Source: JBDNFP01 sp041689775
GTDB taxonomy: Bacteria; Bacteroidota; Bacteroidia; Cytophagales; Spirosomataceae
Direction of reading: 5' to 3'
Assembly (NCBI GenBank): GCA_041689775.1
Contig: JBDNFP010000315.1
Span: 1-5,099, forward strand
DNA length: 5,099 nucleotides
Made by a program: the position numbers and the translations under genes. Positions 1 through 5,099 of the stretch are shown here, one piece after another. Numbering within the stretch: position 1 is the stretch's first letter; each line of letters opens with the position of its first letter. Below the pieces are notes generated by a model. It made no database searches and had not been told where the DNA came from. It saw nothing but the letters and a program-made list of their open reading frames with translations.

Positions 1-82
1 GCCGCAGGCAGGGCAGTTGTCTTGTATGAACATGGCAGGTAGATTTGAGCTTGGTAACCTAAAACTACGACCCGCCTGCGGC
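1..82. repeat. GC-rich inverted repeat at the window edge (possible folded RNA, terminator or repeat element)
   Basis: Bases 1-9 (GCCGCAGGC) are a perfect reverse complement of 74-82 (GCCTGCGGC). The pairing continues inward, past one bulged A at 10, with GGG at 11-13 against CCC at 71-73. Five T residues follow the right arm on the plus strand (83-87), as in an intrinsic terminator, but the enclosed segment of more than 50 bases is long for a simple terminator. Inside I see only a weak AGGT/ACCT pairing (37-40 with 57-60). It could be the closing helix of a small RNA, a bidirectional terminator, or the end of a dispersed repeat. The left arm starts at base 1, so the element may extend outside the window. 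Confidence 0.45.
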
Positions 83-159
83 TTTTTATAACCGTCATTA
101 CTTCTCAAGGACTACCAAGTATTCTTCTATCTACATCAGGCTATTCTGGATAAGTACCC

Positions 160-208
160 ATTGAACATTGTTACTACCAATTTACTGTTGGTAATAGCAA
201 TGTTCAAT
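160..208 (-). terminator. Long hairpin just downstream of the last operon gene
   Basis: Bases 160-180 pair with 188-208 around a 7-base loop (TTTACTG). This gives 21 positions with only two imperfect pairs. The hairpin begins five bases after the final TAA, which is followed at once by an in-frame TGA. On the minus-strand transcript no clear U tract follows the stem, so it may be a weak or factor-assisted terminator or a 3'-end-protecting stem. On the plus strand the stem is followed by TTTT (208-211), so it could also stop opposing transcription. The inverted repeat is seen directly; the terminator role is inferred from position. Confidence 0.55.
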
Positions 209-213
209 TTTCA

Positions 214-696
214 TTATGGACTAGTAACCGTATAAATAATGGTAGTGGAGTATGATTTTACCGGTACAAGTACCGAAAGCCCACGAATTTCGTATTGAAT
301 AGGAATACCTACAACTCTGGGATCTGCCGGTTGAGCGATAGCCCCACTAAAAAAGAACTGTGCGGAAGCGATAAGCTGAATATAATCTACTCCTCCACTG
401 ATAGCAGTACCACCAGTACCAACACCCGTCCTACGAGCCCATACGGTTACGTTAGAATTCCAATCCGTATCTTGTTTTTGAATGGTAACAGTATAGGGAT
501 CATTATTTTGTGCACTTATATCTATAAGGCTTTGGTCAGATGCACTGGTAACATTACCCGTATAATTCAGCCCTGCTTCGGTGATGGTAGTAGTCACCGA
601 AGCACTCCAGCTTCCGGTAACAGTCACTGATTTAATCTGTCCATACGTGTATCCACTTACCCAAAGACTACTACATATAATTAAAAAGTACTTCAT
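214..696 (-). CDS. Small secreted beta-rich protein, putative surface or pilus-like subunit (160 aa)
   Basis: Family not recognised. A signal peptide covers about residues 1-19 (MKYFLIICSS start, hydrophobic core, cut after YTYG before Gln20). The mature part of about 141 residues has no Cys, is rich in Ser, Thr, Val and Ile in alternating strand-like patterns, and has three Trp (30, 79, 86). No transmembrane segment, lipobox or T9SS-type C-terminal sorting domain is evident. Its last 50 or so residues share a pattern with the preceding gene's product: Gln113 then a hydrophobic run to Gly118, Tyr135 in a strand, and IIYT at 153-156 close to the C-terminus. The ATG overlaps the preceding stop as TGATG, so translation is probably coupled. 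The gene ends in tandem stops (TAA TGA). As last gene of a locus with a large outer-membrane barrel and a chaperone-like protein, it is most likely an exported structural or adhesive subunit. That role is inferred. Confidence 0.88.
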   Translation of the reverse strand: MKYFLIICSSLWVSGYTYGQIKSVTVTGSWSASVTTTITEAGLNYTGNVTSASDQSLIDISAQNNDPYTVTIQKQDTDWNSNVTVWARRTGVGTGGTAISGGVDYIQLIASAQFFFSGAIAQPADPRVVGIPIQYEIRGLSVLVPVKSYSTTIIYTVTSP

Positions 697-1220
697 CAGT
701 TATCAACGATAGTGTAAATGATTGAAATTGTACTGCTCTGACTGCGCAACAAGGCATAATTGGCAATTGTCAGTGAATATGTTAGATTATACCCATTATT
801 AGTACCGTCACCCGTAAAGGCACCACCAATACCATTGACTACCGCCTGAGAGGTAGTACTCAGCACTAAGGATGAAACGGGAATACCGAGGGTTCCTGCT
901 CCACTGCCTAAGTATGTGGAGGTAGCAAGGTTTAAGCTAACCCCGGTAGGTAATGTACCGATTATTTGCACTCTGATACTACGTGTAACTCCGGGTGCTA
1001 CCGCTGAGGTAAAGTTTAGCCACTTAGTATTATTGGTAGAAGTCGTTGCCTCAACGCCTGCCCCCGTAGGGGCAGTGACGTTAAAAGTTAACCCCGTATT
1101 ATTGGGCGCAATATTGACAATCGCTACGCTAGGCGGTGAAATACTCACCCCCGCCGAGCCAGTGTTTTGGGCAAGGCAATTACTCAATCCAAGAAAGAAC
1201 AAAATTGACAGTAGTCTCAC
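696..1220 (-). CDS. Small secreted beta-rich protein, WxL-like or pilin-like subunit (174 aa)
   Basis: The start is GTG at 1220-1218, overlapping the upstream TGA as GTGA. No in-frame ATG lies nearby and this start gives a complete signal peptide (residues 1-18, cut after CLA before Gln19). LSNC is not a good lipobox because Asn precedes the Cys, so a lipoprotein is unlikely. The mature part is Cys-free and rich in Thr, Ser, Asn, Gly and Val, consistent with a beta-sandwich. Visible landmarks are a PPSVAIVNIAP stretch near residues 29-39, KWLNFTS at 66-72, an LSTTSQAVVNG segment at 120-130, a YNLTYSL strand at 144-150 and a terminal IIYT at 167-170. The layout is reminiscent of small WxL-type or spore-coat-U/DUF4402-like subunits, but I cannot assign it to one of these. 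It resembles the next gene's product at its C-terminal end. A probable role is a secreted surface subunit handled by the neighbouring barrel and Ig-like proteins. Confidence 0.9.
   Translation of the reverse strand: MRLLSILFFLGLSNCLAQNTGSAGVSISPPSVAIVNIAPNNTGLTFNVTAPTGAGVEATTSTNNTKWLNFTSAVAPGVTRSIRVQIIGTLPTGVSLNLATSTYLGSGAGTLGIPVSSLVLSTTSQAVVNGIGGAFTGDGTNNGYNLTYSLTIANYALLRSQSSTISIIYTIVDN
1058..1075 (-). other. Intragenic RNA hairpin with a UACG tetraloop
   Basis: Within the 174-aa gene the coding strand reads CTGCCCC-TACG-GGGGCAG. This is a perfect 7-bp GC-rich stem closing a four-base loop. In mRNA the loop and closing pair are C(UACG)G, a member of the unusually stable UNCG tetraloop class. 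It lies about 145 bases after the GTG start, over codons for residues 49-54 (around APTGAG). No U tract follows, so it is not an intrinsic terminator. It might slow ribosomes, mark an RNase boundary or stabilise the 3' part of the operon message. It may also be a chance product of Pro/Thr/Gly codons. Confidence 0.5.
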
Positions 1221-4066
1221 TCTTTATTTTTAGAGGAAAGATTAAAAATCTGCTTGGAGAAATAGATCTTTCTCTCAATAAGCCGGGTCACAAAAGTGAT
1301 CTGCACTATATTTCCCGATTCCAAATTAACTAGTCGCTCTCCATTAACTACCTCAAAGCGTTCCTGATCGCCCTTCACAATCTCTTTTACATTCCAAAGC
1401 CCCGGCTTGACTTCGTTAAATGCAAACTCGCTCTTATCATTCACCAATGTCAGGAAACTCTCGGTATCGTTGTATAATTTCACGATGATAACGAGCTTTG
1501 GGGCATCGGCTGTTAGGGTATCATCTTTTCCCGAATTCTCCACCACTACATTACCCTTAATACTACCTGCCTTTACAAAGGCTACCTCAATACTTTGTTT
1601 ACTTTCTGGCCGAATATCAACCTCAACCGGGCCTTTACTAACGGGTATTATTCCTTTTTCTGACAAGGGTGATAATACTCGAAGATAGTACTTGTCTGGT
1701 ACAAGATCCGTAAAGGAAAACCTACCTTCGCTATCCGTAATTGCTTTTTGCTGCCCCAGCTGTAATAAAATACCGCCTGGATTAATATCGTTGGTCAACC
1801 CTTTGATGATACCGCTTACCATCCCCAGATTTTTATTTTTCCGCAGCGGGGCATTCAGTTTAAGGGCATACTTTGCATTGAAAAACAGGGTATTTTGGTC
1901 TCTCATTGCTGCGTTGGGCAAAAACGTCCGGCCGCCGGTCAGGTTCAACTGATGATGTTTCATATCCAACATCACCGAAGCGTTCATAAAACTCCGCTTA
2001 ACAAAAAATTCATCGGGGGCGTAGTTATTGCGGTAGGAAAAATTCATGTTCAGCTTTTTCTTGTAGCTAACCCGCACGTTACCGCCATAGTAGATCAGGT
2101 TTTGAAGCTGGTCTACGTTTGAAAACTTACTTGTGTATTGATGCTCCAAATATCCGCCCATCCATAGCCAGGGCAACACCTTAACCGACGGCTGAATAAC
2201 ATTCGAGATAGACTGCTTCCGGGTAGCCTTGTCTGGTGTTAGCAGGTTCTGAGCGTATCCGTAACGTGTCCGAAAAAAGAGGGTAATTTTTGGAGCATTC
2301 AGATTATATGAGAAGTTGCCAAAGTCTTCCTTAAAATGAAATTGCGCGGGTGTTTGCTTATCCTCCCGTTCCTGCTGGGTATAGTTAACGAAGAACGAAT
2401 GTCTGGTACTCGGTTGAAACGAAGCAAAAACCATAGTGGATTTGCTATCGGGAGAAGTAGCATACACATTGGCGTCCAGGCTTGGATTAATACGGCTAAT
2501 GTTGCTATTGACTCCAATATTAATTGTACGACTCATTGAATACGATAGGTTATCCACGAACTGAACACTATTTTTGTAGAATCCATAGTAGTTCTTGCCG
2601 GCATACACCGTATTACTACTAAGGCTAAACCGGCCCAATGCGTAATTAAACTGGTTGAAAATGGCAAGATCCCACTTACTTTTTGCGTTCCCGGCCGACA
2701 CTTCCGTTTCCAGTGAGAGCTTCTTTTTTCTATAACGCAATGCCACACCAACCAGATTGGACCGAAACCCACTATTATTTTCAAACAGGTTCTTAGAAAT
2801 ATAGCTTAACGATACCTTCGCAAACTCATTAGCCCGGTACGAAACCTGCCCACCAAAAGAGTCTTTTTGATTCGGAAAAAATCGGGTTTTCTGATAAAAA
2901 ACCATGATGCTGGTTTTCCCGATATGCTGCTCCACCATAGCACCTCTTCCAAACCGCCCAAACTCCATTAAGTTATTGAGCCGGAAAAGGTAGTCCCCCG
3001 CCGTGATGAACGTTTTTGATTTGTAGGAATACGATACCGAATACTGATCATAGCTACTTACCGTCGGAAGCTGAAACTGACTAGGACCCGACACCAGAAA
3101 ATTAAGAGAATGTTTTTTGGCAAAATCCAGGTTTCCCTGGCCACGCAAGAAATACTGATAACCCGACAATACTTGATCACCTAACGTATAACTCAGGTAA
3201 CCAACACCAACCTCTACGGGAAACCGCAAATACGGATCGCTTTTCTTCGTAGCAGTGGAATAAACAGGAACCGACACCGAAGTAAAAATGGTCGCCAGGT
3301 TTTGATTACTGGTAAGCGTCAGGTTCGAGGAAGCCTTCCAGTACCCGAGGTCGGTCTGAGGAATCTTTTGCCTGACGATAATCTTTTGTGACATATTGGG
3401 GCGCATTACCAGCGAATCTCCTTCGACCAAGGCATTTTCCCGGCCGGCTTCTAGTTTAAAATCTTCATTATTTCTCCGGCTCAGCGTCGGCAAAACAGCT
3501 AATGATTTTTGTAGAACTCTGGATGCCAACAGTAATGAGTCAAACTCCACCTTACCACGTCCAGTATTCAGCTTGAAGGTTTCGGTGGTATTACCGCTAT
3601 TCTGAATCAAATACTCCACCATCAGCTCTTCTCCTTCTTTAACGTACTCGGGCTGAGACAGTGCGATAACTTCTATTTTTCTGATTCGACTGATACTAAC
3701 CGCTATTTCTTTATAAGCAATAAGCTTAGCTTCTGCATATAACCGCAGCGCAATAGGGTATTCCGATGAGGAAGCAAATCGTGAGGTAGCTACTGTATAA
3801 ATGAACCTGATAATCATAGGTGCATCTTCTGGTCTCAACACTTTTTTTGTCAGGACAGTCCAGCCAGAAGGCAGCGCCAAGCTATCCCGGATATCAAGGA
3901 TTTGTGCATTGGCAGTATTCACATCATATAGTACCGTAAAGTGCCCGCCGGGCTGCACGGAGTGATCAAAATCCGAGACCTTGATCACAAAATCCGATTG
4001 CCCAAAAGCACACACCGAAGTGATAGTAGCAAACAGTAATATAAAAAAATGCTTAGTCAAGATCAA
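1217..4066 (-). CDS. Usher-like outer-membrane barrel protein with N-terminal Ig-like and C-terminal regulatory-like domains (949 aa)
   Basis: The start is non-ATG. TTG at 4066-4064 or TTG at 4060-4058 both give a good signal peptide (residues 1-22, ending CAFG before Gln23). An in-frame TGA at 4084-4082 excludes longer forms, and the first Met codon is at residue 83, inside a domain. Order seen: Ig-like region at 24-128; second Ig-like region at 131-268 with a NEW3/CARDB-type stretch (KEGEELMVEYLIQNSGNTTE); a long run of alternating, aromatic-flanked strands at about 275-742 typical of an outer-membrane barrel; a carboxypeptidase-regulatory/transthyretin-like domain at 748-830 (GIIKGL, then ITDSEGRFSFTDLVPDKYYLRV split over 776-797); and a second, more divergent one at 832-930. 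The mature chain has no Cys. Size and order (periplasmic N-domains, barrel of about 465 residues, two C-terminal beta domains) parallel chaperone-usher ushers of 800-900 residues, but no plug domain or FimD motif could be identified. It probably exports or anchors the two small downstream proteins. An unrelated surface barrel is the main alternative. Confidence 0.92.
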   Translation of the reverse strand: MILTKHFFILLFATITSVCAFGQSDFVIKVSDFDHSVQPGGHFTVLYDVNTANAQILDIRDSLALPSGWTVLTKKVLRPEDAPMIIRFIYTVATSRFASSSEYPIALRLYAEAKLIAYKEIAVSISRIRKIEVIALSQPEYVKEGEELMVEYLIQNSGNTTETFKLNTGRGKVEFDSLLLASRVLQKSLAVLPTLSRRNNEDFKLEAGRENALVEGDSLVMRPNMSQKIIVRQKIPQTDLGYWKASSNLTLTSNQNLATIFTSVSVPVYSTATKKSDPYLRFPVEVGVGYLSYTLGDQVLSGYQYFLRGQGNLDFAKKHSLNFLVSGPSQFQLPTVSSYDQYSVSYSYKSKTFITAGDYLFRLNNLMEFGRFGRGAMVEQHIGKTSIMVFYQKTRFFPNQKDSFGGQVSYRANEFAKVSLSYISKNLFENNSGFRSNLVGVALRYRKKKLSLETEVSAGNAKSKWDLAIFNQFNYALGRFSLSSNTVYAGKNYYGFYKNSVQFVDNLSYSMSRTINIGVNSNISRINPSLDANVYATSPDSKSTMVFASFQPSTRHSFFVNYTQQEREDKQTPAQFHFKEDFGNFSYNLNAPKITLFFRTRYGYAQNLLTPDKATRKQSISNVIQPSVKVLPWLWMGGYLEHQYTSKFSNVDQLQNLIYYGGNVRVSYKKKLNMNFSYRNNYAPDEFFVKRSFMNASVMLDMKHHQLNLTGGRTFLPNAAMRDQNTLFFNAKYALKLNAPLRKNKNLGMVSGIIKGLTNDINPGGILLQLGQQKAITDSEGRFSFTDLVPDKYYLRVLSPLSEKGIIPVSKGPVEVDIRPESKQSIEVAFVKAGSIKGNVVVENSGKDDTLTADAPKLVIIVKLYNDTESFLTLVNDKSEFAFNEVKPGLWNVKEIVKGDQERFEVVNGERLVNLESGNIVQITFVTRLIERKIYFSKQIFNLSSKNKE

Positions 4067-4111
4067 ATGACCAGGTGTCGATCAAAAAATTAATCGGAAA
4101 CAGAGAGAGTG

Positions 4112-4137
4112 AAAATTAAAAACCCGTTGTATTGGGT
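4112..4137 (-). terminator. Weak hairpin plus U tract in the 86-bp spacer (possible attenuator)
   Basis: The spacer 4067-4152 is the only gap in an otherwise overlapping operon. On the minus strand it holds ACCC (4137-4134) and GGGT (4125-4122), separated by eight bases and followed by a broken T tract (4122-4118, then 4115-4112). A four-pair stem is too short for strong termination, so partial read-through is the most that could be claimed. The rest of the spacer is AT-rich, with no Shine-Dalgarno sequence before the TTG start and no exact Bacteroidota TAnnTTTG promoter box. Confidence 0.2.
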
Positions 4138-4152
4138 GAAAAGGTGCTTATA

Positions 4153-4980
4153 CTAAATATCCAGGCTGACATTTATACCAAACAGGTCCTTACCATTATC
4201 AGCTACTAATACGGCCTCATATTTACCTTTGGGAAGCGTACTAAGATCAATATCGAATTGGTTACAATTAGCTGGGTAAATACGTCGGGAAAGACCTTCT
4301 ATTGTCTTAGTTTTCTTTCCTTCTGCATTATAGATTTCCAGATTAATTTTAACTGATGTAGAGAATTTTCCGATATTCTGGATTTTAGCACTCAGGTACT
4401 TCGTATTGACCGGGTTACTCAGGATTTGGGCATCCGAGAAGCTCAGCTGAGGGCTTTCAACAACACCCACATCCGCAATAACTTGAACTCCATACCTCAC
4501 CTTAGAACCAACAACCACTCCGTTGTTAGTTGTTTCTTCGCGAACCGGATCTACTCCTTCTATCATTAACATGGTCCAATAAGAACCCGCACTATCCAGC
4601 GTAGACGGAATCCGGATTGTGTAAAAAAGTGTGTATTGTTCGGCAGGAGCAAGCACCTTCTCTTCTACGTTGGTTTCTATCCACTTACCAAGTGAATTAC
4701 TGTGGCTATTGGCATCGGTATATTGGATGTATGACTCACTACATTGAAACCGAAGGTCTTGCTTATATACTACAAAACGAACTTCTTTTGCCCCGTCATT
4801 GCGTACAATAACCTTTCCGGTAAATGCAGCCCCAGCCTGAATCGGATGCGCATGCGTCAGTCCGTTAATAATAACAATACTAGCAAAAGAGGGAATTGAA
4901 CTTAGTGATAATACTATCCAAAAAAATAAAGTGCTTTTTTTCACGATCTTTTTATTGACAATAGGACTTTCGCAAATCAT
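4153..4980 (-). CDS. Secreted protein with two Ig-like domains, chaperone-like or WxL-interacting-protein-like (275 aa)
   Basis: Begins at ATG 4980, which overlaps the upstream stop as ATGA. A GTG at codon 13 (4944-4942) would give a shorter, more typical signal peptide (MKKSTLFFW...); I keep the ATG because of the overlap. The signal peptide ends near Ala34 (IPSFA). Domain 1 (about 36-168) looks DUF916- or pilus-chaperone-like: a VIVRNDGAKEVRFVVYKQD strand pair, a GKWIE turn at 98-102, a LAPAEQYTLFYTIRIP segment at 110-125 and GSYWTMLMIEG at 132-142. Domain 2 (about 174-275) recalls DUF3324: AKIQNIGKFS at 198-207, a basic KKTKTIEGLSRRIYPAN stretch, then LPKGKYEAVLVADNGK and a final strand. 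Unlike Gram-positive WxL-interacting proteins, it has no C-terminal membrane anchor, so it should be soluble in the periplasm. It has one Cys in each domain (80 and 239). Likely role: binding or folding the small subunits before export. This is inferred from architecture and neighbours. Confidence 0.9.
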   Translation of the reverse strand: MICESPIVNKKIVKKSTLFFWIVLSLSSIPSFASIVIINGLTHAHPIQAGAAFTGKVIVRNDGAKEVRFVVYKQDLRFQCSESYIQYTDANSHSNSLGKWIETNVEEKVLAPAEQYTLFYTIRIPSTLDSAGSYWTMLMIEGVDPVREETTNNGVVVGSKVRYGVQVIADVGVVESPQLSFSDAQILSNPVNTKYLSAKIQNIGKFSTSVKINLEIYNAEGKKTKTIEGLSRRIYPANCNQFDIDLSTLPKGKYEAVLVADNGKDLFGINVSLDI

Positions 4981-5099
4981 GCGAATTTAATAGTTGGCCG
5001 GGTCAGTTGCGTGCGCAAATAATCACTTAGCAAACCATACTTCAATTGATAAACAGTTGTCTGACAGTCGTAAGCGATCTGCGTAAGCCTGAGCCAAAC
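4977..5099 (-). CDS. C-terminal fragment of an upstream operon gene (40 residues seen), product unknown
   Basis: On the minus strand one frame stays open from the window edge at 5099 to TGA at 4979-4977, with 40 codons visible. Its stop overlaps the ATG of the next gene as ATGA, the same kind of tight junction seen at the two downstream gene boundaries, which favours a real gene end. The visible tail reads like an amphipathic helix (LRLTQIAYDCQTTVYQLKYG, then LLSDYLRTQ) ending in a basic RPTIKFA. I do not recognise the family, and 40 residues are too few to assign one. A second minus-strand frame is open for only 24 codons and ends away from any start. Confidence 0.55.
   Translation of the reverse strand, partial: VWLRLTQIAYDCQTTVYQLKYGLLSDYLRTQLTRPTIKFA

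Noticed and set aside
14..70. tRNA or known riboswitch inside the edge inverted repeat
   Set aside because: No cloverleaf arms, no T-loop consensus and no riboswitch core I recognise on either strand.
2..90. Plus-strand open frame from the window edge to TAA at 88-90 (tail ending in LRPACGFL)
   Set aside because: It runs through both arms of the inverted repeat and into the T tract, which is how a terminator or repeat would read if translated. It has no neighbour overlap or recognisable domain.
1..98. Minus-strand open frame starting ATG at 98-96 and running off the window
   Set aside because: Only 32 codons are visible, with no signal peptide or motif, and it also passes through the inverted repeat. 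It cannot be told from chance.
295..630. Plus-strand open frame of 111 codons antisense to the 160-aa gene
   Set aside because: It is a shadow frame opposite a gene with signal peptide, coupling and family-like pattern. Its own product has no signal, domain or coherent composition.
1150..1220. Lipoprotein signal (LSNC) in the 174-aa protein
   Set aside because: Asn directly before the Cys does not fit a lipobox, and a good signal peptidase I site (CLA before Gln) follows.
916..1233. Plus-strand open frame of 105 codons antisense to the 174-aa gene
   Set aside because: It lies opposite a well-supported coding region and shows no independent start context or domain.
2299..2784. Two shorter minus-strand frames inside the barrel gene
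   Set aside because: Both lie in other frames of a continuous 949-codon gene that shows no frameshift, so they are out-of-frame shadows.
5031..5040. GTATGGTTTG on the minus strand as a Bacteroidota -7 box (TAnnTTTG)
   Set aside because: It has one base too many between TA and TTTG, no convincing -33 TTTG at the right distance, and lies inside the upstream partial coding frame.

Overview
The window looks like a stretch of a Bacteroidota chromosome, possibly Cytophagales-like. This rests on several traits. The genes lack Shine-Dalgarno sites, and at least two need GTG or TTG starts. Signal peptides end just before Gln. The mature proteins are rich in beta-strand, Ser, Thr and Asn. One large outer-membrane barrel ends in carboxypeptidase-regulatory-like (transthyretin/CnaB-type) domains. 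Genus cannot be fixed from the sequence alone.

Every supported gene lies on the minus strand, so the operon reads from right to left. At 5099-4977 is the C-terminal end of a gene that runs in from outside the window; its stop overlaps the next start as ATGA. At 4980-4153 is a secreted protein with two Ig-like domains, resembling the WxL-interacting (DUF916/DUF3324) or pilus-chaperone type. After an 86-bp spacer, 4066-1217 encodes a 949-residue outer-membrane protein: signal peptide, two Ig-like domains, a barrel-like middle, then two small beta-sandwich domains. It overlaps the next gene by GTGA. At 1220-696 and 696-214 are two small secreted beta-rich proteins, joined by a TGATG stop/start, that share a C-terminal pattern. 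A 21-bp hairpin at 160-208 follows the last stop. At the left edge a GC-rich inverted repeat (1-9 with 74-82) encloses about 64 bases.

The gene set (periplasmic Ig-like protein, usher-sized outer-membrane barrel, two small strand-rich secreted proteins with matching C-terminal strands) resembles a chaperone-usher or WxL-type surface-assembly locus, built from parts that do not look like classical FimC/FimD/FimA. My working model is that the 275-residue protein holds or guides the two small proteins in the periplasm and the 949-residue protein exports or displays them. This is inferred from architecture and gene order, not from demonstrated homology. No tRNA, rRNA, CRISPR array or transposase gene was found.
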